A DNA stretch of 64,000 bases from Echinococcus granulosus. Lineage: Eukaryota; Platyhelminthes; Cestoda; Cyclophyllidea; Taeniidae. The notes under the pieces were generated by a model, which saw only the letters and a list, made by a program, of their open reading frames with translations, made no database searches and was not told the DNA's origin. The stretch is from the NCBI RefSeq assembly GCF_000524195.1, contig NW_020170386.1, positions 188,114 through 252,113 on the forward strand. Reading direction: 5' to 3'. The position numbers and the translations under genes were made by a program. Below, one piece after another: positions 13,101 to 23,128 of the stretch (position 1 is its first letter; every line of letters starts with the position of its first letter).

Positions 13101-14337
13101 TTAGGGCATCTAGCAAAAAACAGAGGCAACATTACAAATTAAATTTGCCCTCTTCTGATGTGAATTTACCCTCACCTTATTTTTTCCGTAAAATCATCAC
13201 TTAATCGAGTGGCAGCATCATGAGAAGTGCAGGCCCTATGAACCATCACACCCACTTCAAAATCAATCTGAGATTACTCACCTGTCCATTTTGACCGCTG
13301 TCAAGATCCTGAGCGTGTAGATCTAGTAGTACGCTCCCACGAGGTAATGATTCGTTTATTATTATGAAATAATTCGGTCTCGTGAAAGTTGGAATGTTGT
13401 CGTTCTCGTCCAAAACGTCAATGTGGATTCGCAGTCGAGAGCTGAGTGAATTCGGTGTCCCGTGGTCTTCAACACACAGCAAAATTTCGTAGGATTTCAA
13501 CTTTTCATAATCCAGTGGTTGATTTAACCGCAAACGCAGAGGGTCACCATTCACAAGGCCTTCCAAACGAAAAGGAAAGATTGTTGAATTCAAGTGTTGA
13601 TGCCCGTGTTGAGATAGAACATGCTCCAGCCAGTAAGAAAGAGTGCCATTCGATCCCGCATCGGGATCGCTTGCCGTAGGAAGGTTAATCGTTGTCTCTC
13701 CAGGAACCGCCGATACCTCTCCCAGTTCCAGGTTGATTCGAGTTTGGGGAAAAACCGGGACGTGATCGTTGACATCAGCTACTATAATATTTACTGTCAA
13801 AAGAATTGGGTCCTTCAACCCACCCTCGTTTTGCTCAGGTGTGTAGACAACACGAAGTGTTAGAGTACAAGGACTATCAGGGGCCCCAGGAGAGTGGATC
13901 TTCTCAAGCATTGGATGACCTCCACCGTTTTCAGCAGAATATGGGAACCTCGCTTGTCCTGGGCCGCTGCTGTCGGGGCAGATTACCTCTCTATCTAGCC
14001 TAGAGGTCACAATCAAATAGCCATTGATCATATCAATAGCAAAGTGTTGAGGGCCGATGTCCTGCAGGTTTGTAATCATCAGATTAACAGGTGATTTCTC
14101 ACCATGCGTTGAGTACGTATCGTATATTTGCAAAATATCTTCGGCCAAATTGCCCACTTTCGTACCTCTGGGCACTTCCTCTTGTATTACATATGTCAAA
14201 TGTTGTAGGTTGCTGGTTTGGGTAGATACAATGAACAACTGAGCCAGTATGAATAAATTGAACATATGTTTGAGCAACTGTCTCATCACTGAAGGGAGCT
14301 TAGCTAAAAACGAAAAATGGCTATATTTAGGCAACAT
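963..14337 (-). CDS. Protocadherin, seven cadherin repeats, six coding exons
   Basis: Calcium-dependent cell-adhesion receptor of the plasma membrane. Model: join of 14337-13282, 10559-9936, 7847-6507, 5946-5523, 3755-3496 and 1151-963 on the minus strand; 3894 nt, about 1297 residues, open throughout. It has an N-terminal signal peptide, about seven extracellular cadherin repeats with linker motifs DVNDHVP, DENDNIP, DVNDMTP, DENDCPP, DVNDCPP and DENDNAP, a Gly-rich juxtamembrane stretch, one membrane helix (about residues 1106-1129) followed by RRRR, and a cytoplasmic tail of about 165 residues. The three ectodomain introns are all phase 0. Seven repeats resemble delta-type protocadherins, but the tail shows no motif I can assign, so no orthologue is claimed. 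The real start may be the ATG at 14286 (see first coding exon). The last exon is the weakest part. Confidence 0.88.
1152..3495. other. Putative protocadherin intron 5
   Basis: AT-rich, no open frame above 60 codons on either strand. Nothing identified, although a missed small tail exon is possible. Confidence 0.5.
3496..3755 (-). CDS. Protocadherin coding exon 5: cytoplasmic tail
   Basis: 260 nt between acceptor CACATTCAG|TT and the strong donor AAG|GTAAGT. Phase 1 entry matches exon 4 and exit is phase 0. It encodes a hydrophilic segment with SDGTSHSDSDGRS and YPVNGEDPYTLLKPL, rich in Ser/Thr and Tyr and suited to a cytoplasmic domain. The longer open frame on the opposite strand (3501-3851) is its shadow. 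The assignment rests on phase match, splice sites and composition. Confidence 0.62.
3756..5522. other. Protocadherin intron 4
   Basis: AT-rich intron sequence with scattered short frames (for example around 4064-4258 and 4977-5171) that show no domain or splice support. Confidence 0.6.
5523..5946 (-). CDS. Protocadherin coding exon 4: juxtamembrane region and membrane helix
   Basis: Begins after acceptor AATATTCAG, in phase with the ACA that ends exon 3. It encodes a Gly/Glu-rich linker, then the helix IIIFVLSSIFVVLLVVTVVL and a stop-transfer RRRR. It is ended at AAGG|GTAGGG (phase 1) because that joins in frame to the exon at 3755-3496. If not spliced there, the frame would stop at 5488 and leave only a very short tail. 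Confidence 0.78.
5947..6506. other. Protocadherin intron 3
   Basis: 560 bp, GT-AG bounded on the minus strand (GTAAGC to TTCAG). Nothing else seen. Confidence 0.75.
6507..7847 (-). CDS. Protocadherin coding exon 3: end of EC4, EC5, EC6, EC7
   Basis: 447 codons. Acceptor TTCCTTAAG|GTGCC and donor ACA|GTAAGC, phase 0 on both sides. The junction restores FDREEIQQ-VPFRIICIDN, a typical cadherin strand. Linkers DENDCPP, DVNDCPP and DENDNAP are present, with repeated LDRE/FDRE motifs. EC7 ends at IAVIIHAVT, where the ectodomain meets the membrane-proximal exon. The valine at 7847 is encoded by GTG and is an internal residue, not a start. Confidence 0.9.
7848..9935. other. Protocadherin intron 2
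   Basis: About 2.1 kb, AT-rich with short frames only. GC rises slightly near 8950-9160 without a recognisable product. Confidence 0.75.
9936..10559 (-). CDS. Protocadherin coding exon 2: rest of EC3, most of EC4
   Basis: 208 codons between acceptor CTCGTAG|GTATC and donor CAG|GTAAAA, both phase 0. The true exon begins eight codons before the first ATG, with VSFELPAP, which completes the canonical cadherin string SGQNGQ-VSFEL across the intron. It contains FTLRVIATDNGSP and the linker DVNDMTP. EC4 has a shortened, divergent start (RDLDSGPWGQV) and ends in the next exon. Confidence 0.88.
10560..13281. other. Protocadherin intron 1
   Basis: About 2.7 kb bounded by GTGAGT and CTCGTAG on the minus strand. 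Only short unsupported frames. Confidence 0.75.
13282..14337 (-). CDS. Protocadherin coding exon 1: signal peptide, EC1, EC2, start of EC3
   Basis: 352 codons, ending CAG|GTGAGT (phase 0) at residues LDSGQNGQ. ATG at 14337 opens the frame, but an acceptor-like TTTTTAG lies just downstream, at about 14303, followed by an in-frame ATG at 14286. Starting there gives a cleaner signal peptide (hydrophobic core MFNLFILAQLFIV). If the upstream exon ending at 15207 splices to that acceptor, 14286 is the first in-frame ATG after a stop. Cadherin linkers DVNDHVP and DENDNIP close EC1 and EC2. Confidence 0.87.
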
Positions 14338-15206
14338 AAGTTAAAACTACAGAGGCGAAGTATATTGTGAACAACTCGATCCACTTATCTGGCACCACAT
14401 TATGCCTACTTTCGTGAAAGCCCAATCTACAACTACAAATTTATAGCATTAGGCTAAACTCGCCTATTTATGACACAAATCATCCCAACGCATTATCGGT
14501 GAGAACATCTAAACTAAGTAGTTAAGCGCTCATTCAAATACAAAGGCCTAAAGCAAAAATGTTTTATTGTATCGATCGGAGCACGGGGTAATGAAATGTG
14601 TTTGATTTAATGCTAAGTGTGGAATTAGGGGTTTCTACTAGTACCTGCTTAGGTCCAGCGATAAACAGTTTCCTTAGGTAATCGAATAAAGTAAGTAAAC
14701 TTTGTGACGCAATGAGGGAGACTTTGGGTTAGTAAAAGAGACACTTTGAAAAGTGACGGGAAATGCAGGTACCCTAGAGCTACTCAGAAGTGACTATCAT
14801 GCTGAAGAAAGCTCTTCTAAGTTACCAAGTCGCAAATCGACCAGTTTGGAAATCCACAAAATGCATTTACTTATATAAATTTGTCATCGCTAAATTTTTA
14901 GTAAGCTCGGGATAGATTGTACGCCTGCTTATCGGCTACACTCGTTTGATTTCGTCTTGTTGAAAAACAAACACTTAAAATCTGCTCAATTTGTTTCAGA
15001 AACCGACTTGACCAAAAGCTGATCCTATTTCTTATCAAGATCAGATGTGGTTGTTTGTTTTATGTTCGCAAAGTCCTGCCAAAAGTAGCAGAGTTGTAAG
15101 CAGAGGTGGGGTACAGTTGCGTGAACATAAATACTCAGAGTAGAATCAGGTATCAAATGAGGAACCACGGAGAAAGGCGAAGTCCATGTTGAAGCATGGG
15201 ACTTAC

Positions 15207-15490
15207 GTATGGTGAGAAGCGTGGTGAGTGGCGTGTTCGGGGCTCTTGGTCAAAGGAGTGCACTAGCACGGATGCACACGCGCACGCGACGAATGGGTTG
15301 GTCTGTCCGTCTCACTGAAGCGTTCAGTGCGCACGACCGCGTACGTCCTCTCTCGCCTGTCCATACGTCCAAAGGACATGCGACAGGTGGCCCCAGCAAC
15401 ACGCTTGGCCCGCTGTGCGTACCCTCCACCTGCACTAAGCAATCTGCTGCCTCCACCTCCCCCTTCCATTCGTCTTGCTCGGCTAGCTAA
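15207..15490 (-). promoter_or_regulatory. CpG-rich probable 5' non-coding exon/promoter of the protocadherin gene
   Basis: This GC- and CpG-rich patch stands out from AT-rich flanks. On the minus strand it ends in a consensus donor, ATAC|GTAAGT, at 15207/15206, about 0.9 kb upstream of the acceptor-like TTTTTAG that precedes ATG 14286. Splicing these would put a stop codon and no ATG in frame ahead of ATG 14286. The 5' limit is not visible and is set at the edge of the GC-rich patch. Overlapping open frames of 60-90 codons on both strands are attributed to base composition. Confidence 0.4.
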
Positions 15491-15949
15491 TTAGGCTCCG
15501 GTTTGTAAATACATACGAAGTTTACCGTTGGTATTTCACACAGAAAACTTGATGGCCTTGTCTTAACAGCCATTCCACCCTGACGGACCAAAGAAAGAAT
15601 GCATTTCAGACGAGGCAACTAAGTAGCTGTTCTCATGCCGTTGCATACATTGATACAACGTTTGTATGCTGCTAAGCTCGAGAATAGAGACCAATTTATA
15701 AATGGGTGCAGTGAGATTAGTTTAGCATTCCAAACCAATATTCTTGACCCCAGCCACAGGTATAATGCCCATGCCTTTCTTCAGATCAAAGTTTCCGTGC
15801 AGATTAATGTATGAAAGTTTTTATTTTGTCCACCTCAATTGAAAAAGTTTAACGATCTAAAATCTGACGGGTCTACAGTGAAAATAAAGGGGTTGACAAT
15901 ACTCTGTATTCTTCAATTTAACCAGTGATTTTGTAGTGTTTTACTTCAC

Positions 15950-16143
15950 TCAGACTTTATGAAAAGGTTCTGTCACCCTGACTTTTATTTCTCTATTTAA
16001 ATAGGCTGGATTTGGGTTGTTGTTGTTTGCTGTTGTGATGATGGCTGATACGTCAGGAGCCCCATTAATAACTTCTCTTGTTTTTTGGCTCCTCACTAAC
16101 CCAAAACTTCCGGACGTATCCACCATGCATTTGACCTCTGTCA
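15950..16143 (-). CDS. Candidate terminal exon of an unidentified gene
   Basis: Acceptor GATTGGGTAG|TG, phase 1, then 63 codons and a TGA. It encodes TEVKCMVDTSGSFG, an Asn run and a basic end (NREIKVRVTEPFHKV). The phase agrees with the candidate exon at 20809-20952, 4.7 kb upstream on the same strand. It lies between that exon and the protocadherin's probable first exon. Family unknown. Confidence 0.22.
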
Positions 16144-19100
16144 CTACCCAATCGTTCCCTCACCGATTTGGTCATGAATGCGGTAAAATTGACGAACCTA
16201 GCTGCACTAAGCTGAGTTGCATTCTCAAATATATTATAACGCTTTAGATATAGTTAATCAAGCCGGATAGACATGCATTATTAAAGATGGTAAGTAATAT
16301 AATTAGTTTAATGTGGAATATATGATAGATTGGAGATTTTAAGAAAAAAAGAGCTTAATCTTCACCAAAACCCATCCTGCGTATTTATAATTATGAATTG
16401 TGCCGAGACATCTTAAAACATAAATCGCCTGACATTTGTAGGGACTTCAAAAAACGAGTAAAGTTGCTTCACATCACTGAGCTAATTCCTTGTGGCCAAA
16501 TTCTTTTTGCAAATGGATCGTCGAGCCAGTATTACTCTAAGCAATCCATCAGCGCACTTCCATACTATTCGTATATGAAGACGTACGTGAGAAGTCAATC
16601 TTACACTGTTCCAAATTGCAAGTAAAGTCAATACCATGGTAGCCTCTTTAAATGAAGTGAAAATACAAATATTTTTGTGATGAGCCAACTGCCTTATTAG
16701 TTAATCAGGCAAATATTGTAGAGTTGACCCTCCCACAGATATGCAAAGAATATTGGCTGAAGGCATCAATGAACAATGGGCTTCCAATATGAACCGGATC
16801 ATAAGAGGCTCTACACTTATTTGAAAAAATTATGCTTTCAATGCGTCTATTCCTAACTGAGGATCTAGCTGTTAAACCTAGTTCACAACAGCAAAGACAA
16901 TTTGAATTTAAATATAAAAATCAAGAAATAATTTCTTAAATGGAGCGATCCATGTGGTAGTTCATGCAGATTTGTACAAATGAAAGCTCGAACGATTGGA
17001 TGCAAAATGCATCATGCCGGGTAAGTTTATGTAGGAGTCTTGCGAACTAGAAACGGCATGGAAAGGACGATCGCATACCACGTCCAATTTCTTGACTCCT
17101 ATTGTAAACTGATTGTGATGGTAATGTCTGTTGCTATCCCTGCATACCTGGCGTGTCGCCTCAACCTCATCACCGTCGTTGCTGCAGCAAATGCCTCCAG
17201 GAGGGTCAGTATTGATCAAATTTTATTGCATCTCTGGTCCTCTCACCGTAACTAATTGAAATCCTGCCTTTCAACCGTTCGCATTCTTTAGTCGTGGTTT
17301 AATACCACTTTCATACAAAGTTAACAAAAGCTTGTTTAAAGGCAATGATTTCCCAACATTTTTGCATTCACGAATGTGATTCCCACACCTTTTTAAAATT
17401 GATGGAATTTCCTAAAATTGTATTTTAATAAAAATGTGCATTTAGTTAGTTAATTATTTGCACTGTAAGAGGTTGAGCAAAATGCAATTCCATGACATTT
17501 GTTGTGTCAAATCAGCGATATTTTTCCATGATCTTTGTGATCAGCTTCAGATTTCACGGAGTATAAACGCGCTCTTTGGTAAAATAAAAAGCTTCTGATA
17601 ACAAAGAGGGCTTTGAATGAGATTACGGTAGACCTGATAATCTTTCGTGAAGCGTAACAATAACGATGCTGGAGGCACAAAGTCGATGCGATCACGAAAA
17701 CCTGGTCTAAGTTATGTAAATGTGTTAGATTGTCCCGCAATTAAGTAGCCTGCCCAAAAGTAATTTAAAACTGAAACAGTATTCAGTTCCTATTTTACTG
17801 TAATGCACTAGTCTTAATTGAGTTCGTACAATTACCATTGTGTGCAGAATGAACCAAATTGATCTAGAGCATGAACACTGCAAGAATGATCTCTCAGGTG
17901 GCTTTTGGAAGGTAGAACTAACCTCTTTTTATAGCTCTTATTTTATGACCAGCAATCGTGCCTCCATTCAAATCCGCATGAATTTGGATGTCCAGTACTC
18001 TGCGCAATTAAATTTTCTCTATTGACCTGGTAAGGAAGGTGCTTCAATGTGTGCGTTGCTTAGGGGTCGAAATCCCAGCTTATCCTTAAAGTGCATGCAA
18101 TCTCATATTTACTATACACCATTCAGTGACAGCAGGCACAAATTATGGAATGCTTGACCGCGTAATCTTAATCTGGATGAGCAGCCCAGGAAAATCTTTA
18201 ATAATGCCTCCTCCAGATTAATTTACTGTTCTAGGTACTGTGTATAAAATCTTGCGACCAGTATTGTAAGGATCGACCGCTTTATTTAGCAGTTTCTAAA
18301 TCATTACTGCTCGAAGGTATTACACTGTGTAAACTCTCCCCTATGAATTAAGGTATCAAGCAGAAAAGAAGGAAATGTGGAGGCCAGCTTTCATGATTGA
18401 AAACAAGTCTACTAAGAAACATACTCGAAATCGGTTCAGTAAGTGGTTATGGCATCTCCATTTTACTGCGATTCTCAGCCGATTGTGGTGCTGGATCTCG
18501 GGGTGGTATGAGGTTGTGTGCCACTGCCTTTAGACTTGTCGGAAATTTTTTTTTTCGGATGACTTAAAATTGGAAGTAGTTTGTGTTGTACATCCGACCT
18601 TCATGCTAAAAGAAGCAGAATTAAGGTGGAGTTAAACTAGTTGGGAGCAAATGCAGCAACTGGACGAAAACTTTTAAAATAACCTTCACTCGGAAATCAC
18701 TAACAAACTTTCCTCTCAACCAAAGGCAAGAAAATGCAATTAGGTCTGAGCACAGTAGCCGCCAAGTAATAAAACGGCAAATAAGTTCATCTGACCTCAG
18801 AAAGACCTGCAGAGAAAAGGATTCCTGGTTTTCGTGTGTATCTTAAATGGACTCGTCTGAGTGTTATTTAGGTGTACCTGTAAACACTCAGGTGAAATTT
18901 GGCCTTTTGTTGAATAAGGGCTTTATAGTTCATTCGTCTACTTATTAAGTACTTTAATTTTACAGCCTTAATTCTGAAGTCCCTGCTTCTTGATATTAAC
19001 GTAACCCTAAGTGGTGATCTGTTGATGCGGTGTATCGTTTGAGGAAGTAAAAGTGTATGTAGCACTTGAAACAACCATGATCCGCATTATTCTGATCAGA

Positions 19101-20808
19101 TTAAAAGGTGATCTTTCCGAATGTTTTCTGCTGAAAAAAAATGGTCATCCTTGGAAAAACATAAAAGAAAGTAGGAATTAAATCACTGGGCAAATTATAC
19201 ATGCATCAGTTTTATATGGTCACCCATAACTTCTAGATACAGGTATGGTAGATTTTTTTTGTATGAAAATGCGTTATTCACAAAGTGCTAAATGTTGGAA
19301 GAAAAGTTTGAAATTCAGGGTCAGGAAAAACATCGTAGTAGCCTAAATTTTCCTTTTTATTGTCCGAAATCTCTGTTGAGTGTAATTTTGAGGTGCGCTA
19401 TTGGTAGCATTTATGCGTTTGTTTTACTTCCTTTTTCAATGATGCTCATAGTGGCGGCTATTAACCTGAACCATAACGGTGGCAACTAGCCACCTAGGCT
19501 GTTTTATGATATTACAGTTTGTTAAGCTGCACTTTTTAATGCACCTGATTAATAAAGCCATTCAATTCATTTTACCGCGATTTATTGGCTGTGAAATGTC
19601 CACATGATGTTCACAGGTTTGTAGGCAGCATAATTTTCCGAAGTGCTATTTTCAAAAGGTCCCACACGAGTGAACCCAAGCGCTACTAACATCGATCAAA
19701 CGGCCATAAAACCACCCACTAACCGGATTAAAGCTTCGGCTTTTGATGCGCAAATCGGTTGATGGGTTTCCGGTGGCCAGAACCACAGCACTTGAGACGC
19801 TGCCTTCCTTGACCGACGGGCACAGTTATTTATTACCATGAAGGCACACATTGCCCAAACACCTTACACGGTTATGGGATCAACTTAGCGAGCACTCGGA
19901 GCAGCAGTTGAGCTGTCATTTATCCAACTGCTTTGACTTGGCCCTATGTCAAATTGAGAGCCTGCGTCACAATTCTCAACACACGATAACAAAAAGGGAA
20001 AGGTACCCATTAGCTGTTTTTGAACAGTTAGTTTTTGTCGAAAACGTACTAGGCACGTTCACAGAGCAGCTTGGGCGTATCATATTTTGCGTTTTGGATA
20101 AGGCGGTTCCCACATTAATCATGCATGCTGAGAGATTTCTTCTCCAAATTTCGTTTAGTCAACTTACTTTAGTGCATTACAAGTCACTGTTCCTGTTCGA
20201 TCAAAAAGAAGGCAGGATGCACAACTTTTCTTCAAATTGTCAATTTAAAAGCAAGAGGCGTTTCTGCCATCAAGGTTAGGCGAAATCACGAAAGTAAAAG
20301 GGCCCTCACTTGAATGACTTCTTGTCCAGGCACGCAAGTAGGGACAACAGTAGTGAATCATTTAGCATTTTTATGGTTTTCACTTTTGAAAAATGTATAA
20401 TAGGTGCATTTACTTTTGGGACCAATCCGTTTTCATTTACTGCCCACCAATGTATCTGAGATTTTAATATAAATATAAGTAGAAAAGCAAACGAATTTAG
20501 CAATTTCCATAGGAGATAACAAAGTTGGCATAACCTTATATAGGTCCTCAAGATTACAAATGATCCCTCCACTCTTGCCGCATGTCATTTTACTACAACT
20601 ACTCTCACACAACTTTCTTAAAAGGAGGGTGTTTGCCTGTGTGTACCACCGGTGTAGATAGTTTCTTTGATCTACTTCGATACACTTCAAAACCGCTTTA
20701 GTGTATGCATAATCCAGAAATTTATTTGTTTAGTAAAACCAACAAATGTTAAGGTTGATTAAAGTAGCATCGGTTGACGATGACAGTTCAGTCGTCCCAA
20801 CCGCTTAC

Positions 20809-20952
20809 AATTCGGTGAGGGTTCAGGAGAATAAATAATGAACTTCAGCGTCCACTCCACCTCCTGTTCGGTGTTGCAGTTACTTGCGATGGTAGTCCCG
20901 CGGCTTCCATTAGTTAAATTGTGTGCGGCAGATAACTGTCTGTCTTGGATTC
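20809..20952 (-). CDS. Candidate internal exon, phase 1-1
   Basis: 144 nt between acceptor CACTGAACTCTTAG and donor AATT|GTAAGC; 47 whole codons with phase 1 at both ends, the pattern of extracellular module exons. It encodes IQDRQLSAAHNLTNGSRG and EVEWTLKFIIYSPEPSPN, with a possible N-glycosylation site (NGS). The start faintly resembles a discoidin (F5/8C) first strand, but that is too weak to call. It would join in phase to 16143-15950. Confidence 0.25.
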
Positions 20953-22970
20953 CTAAGAGTTCAGTGGTGAAAAAGGCATGAAATGGGTCCAAAACACTTA
21001 GAATGATTAATCAGCATTTTAGATTCTTTCAGTTACGACCATTCCACTGTTTACCTTGGTTGACTTACCTTAGAATTGATCAAAAGTGTTGAATCCGAAT
21101 GGTATAATAAAATAAGGACATTTATACCTCACTCTGCAGAAATTGTGTTTTATTTCATTAAAGACACGTTTGAGAGAGTACATCAGGAAAGTTATTTACT
21201 GCTTTGGTTTTCAACCACCTACCAATATTTATAGCCTGTGCATTGGAAGTAGCACAACAGCTAACTTGCTACACAACCATTTGATGATAAGTAACGAGGA
21301 AGCAGGGAAACTACTCAAATAAAAAACTGCATGAAATTTGTATTATGTAACATTAATTAGCATGATTTCATTTAAAGAATGTGTTTAAACATCCACAATT
21401 TATGCATGTGATACTGCAATACAAAAATCTGCTCCAATTAAGGGAGGATTTATGGCTAATCGGAGAGTAAAGAGTGGCACACAATCACATTACACTCATG
21501 ACATTAAAGAGGAGTCATTGGGGCGATTCTGATGGGAGTGGGAATGCGTTCTTTCTTGTTAGCACTACTTCAAACTTGTTCATCAGAAAGTGCATGGCTA
21601 ATATTGGGCATTCTCCTCAAGTGTATTTTCTACTTTTTATCATTAAGCGATCCGAAATCTTCTAGTTGGTCGAATTTAAAAGCCCATTTTAAGTTTATTT
21701 CTGGCAAGAAAAGATATCGCAATTTTCCAAATGCAATTTCACATCTCCTCACAAACTGACGACAGCCGATCCTTTACGTCACGGATAGTTTAAAAATTTT
21801 GGAAGCGAATCATTCCCACGTCTATTAGCTCTTGTGGTAGTTGAATAACAGCATTTTTGCTAACCTGTTGCCTGCGAAGTTCTATATTTGCATGGAATGG
21901 TGGAATAATGCATTCAGATAATTTAGTTAGTCGCGGTATTCACCCTAGTAATATGGGGAAGCGTATTGAATTTCTCCTAAGAATTCCTGCTTATTTCTGA
22001 ACTTTGGCAGCTAGTATTCCTAACGCAATTCCATGGTTCACATGAAAGGTCTCTTACTTTGGGATTTTTTAAATATGGGTCGTGGATCATGGTCCTTGTT
22101 TTGCAATTTACTTTCAAACCACTGTTCCCACAATGCCTTAAAGTCATCTAGGACTGTCGAAATCTTTAATTTATTTCGCTGTCTCCTGCTTAGCATGAAA
22201 TTGCTTTCTAGTTTTTGAGGACTCACAAAATACTAAAAATTTATTTGCATCCTCTCCTGAGAGTACCCAACAGTGGCCACCAGCACTACGCAAGAGAAGT
22301 GTAAAGCAGCTATGTTCGAGATGGGACTTTGATAAATTATCGACTACCCTTAGATTTTGAATCTCAGCTAATACACATGAATTGCCCTTTATTTAAAGGG
22401 AGAAAAATTATTAGTCATGGATGGCAAATAAGTAACATCCTTCAAAATATGGGATTATAGTGAAGGTAAAAAGTTGGCACTTGTGTTTTATCCTCCAATT
22501 TTCATCTCATAGGTATGTTATAGCTATGACACTTCAATTTCTGTCCATATTTTAGTCGACAATAGCCTGATGACTACGTCTATCAGACTGAATTGTGAGG
22601 TCTTCTGTAAGTTGGAATCAAAAACTTTATTTGATTAAGCAATTAGTATGAGAGAGGTAGATGTACATTATTATTCCTGATAAGAACCGCAGATTATCAA
22701 ATGAAATGATTCAATATAGTTTTCACATTCGTTTCATGGTCTCCAACTGAAAATTTGAATATCAATAGCTCCTTCGGTATGAATATCCTTTGAATGCCCA
22801 AGGTAAAATTATATCAGTAGTTTTTGTCGTTTAATATTTCAGTTTGATAGAAATGACAAAGTTCTCTCGGCAAAACTTCGGAAAAAATAGACCACTTTCA
22901 ATCCACTTATATTAATTCCTGACTTTGAAGAACGCAGAAAATGGCAATATCGGAGCAAATGGACCCATAC

Positions 22971-23128
22971 TTGACTTCGTAGCGAGGGGAAATCATGACG
23001 ACATTGGCTTTACCAAAGTGGAACATCTCCTTTGCCACCACATCTAATTCTCTTGCTAAATGTTTGAACTCAGGATCAGCAGCGGATAACATTCCTCTTG
23101 GGCGGTTAAACATTAGCATTATTTATGA
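22971..23128 (-). CDS. Candidate first coding exon of an unidentified gene
   Basis: On the minus strand an acceptor TTCCATTTCAG at 23129 is followed by an in-frame TAA, ATG 23119 and 49 codons to donor GTCAA|GTATGG (phase 2). The peptide is balanced and amphipathic (RPRGMLSAADPEFKHLAREL, DVVAKEMFHF). I recognise no family. No phase-matching partner was found, so it may be a chance open frame. Confidence 0.25.

Noticed and set aside
19851..20279. 142-codon plus-strand open frame
   Set aside because: Begins at TTG, with no domain, splice context or composition shift; a frame this long is possible by chance here.
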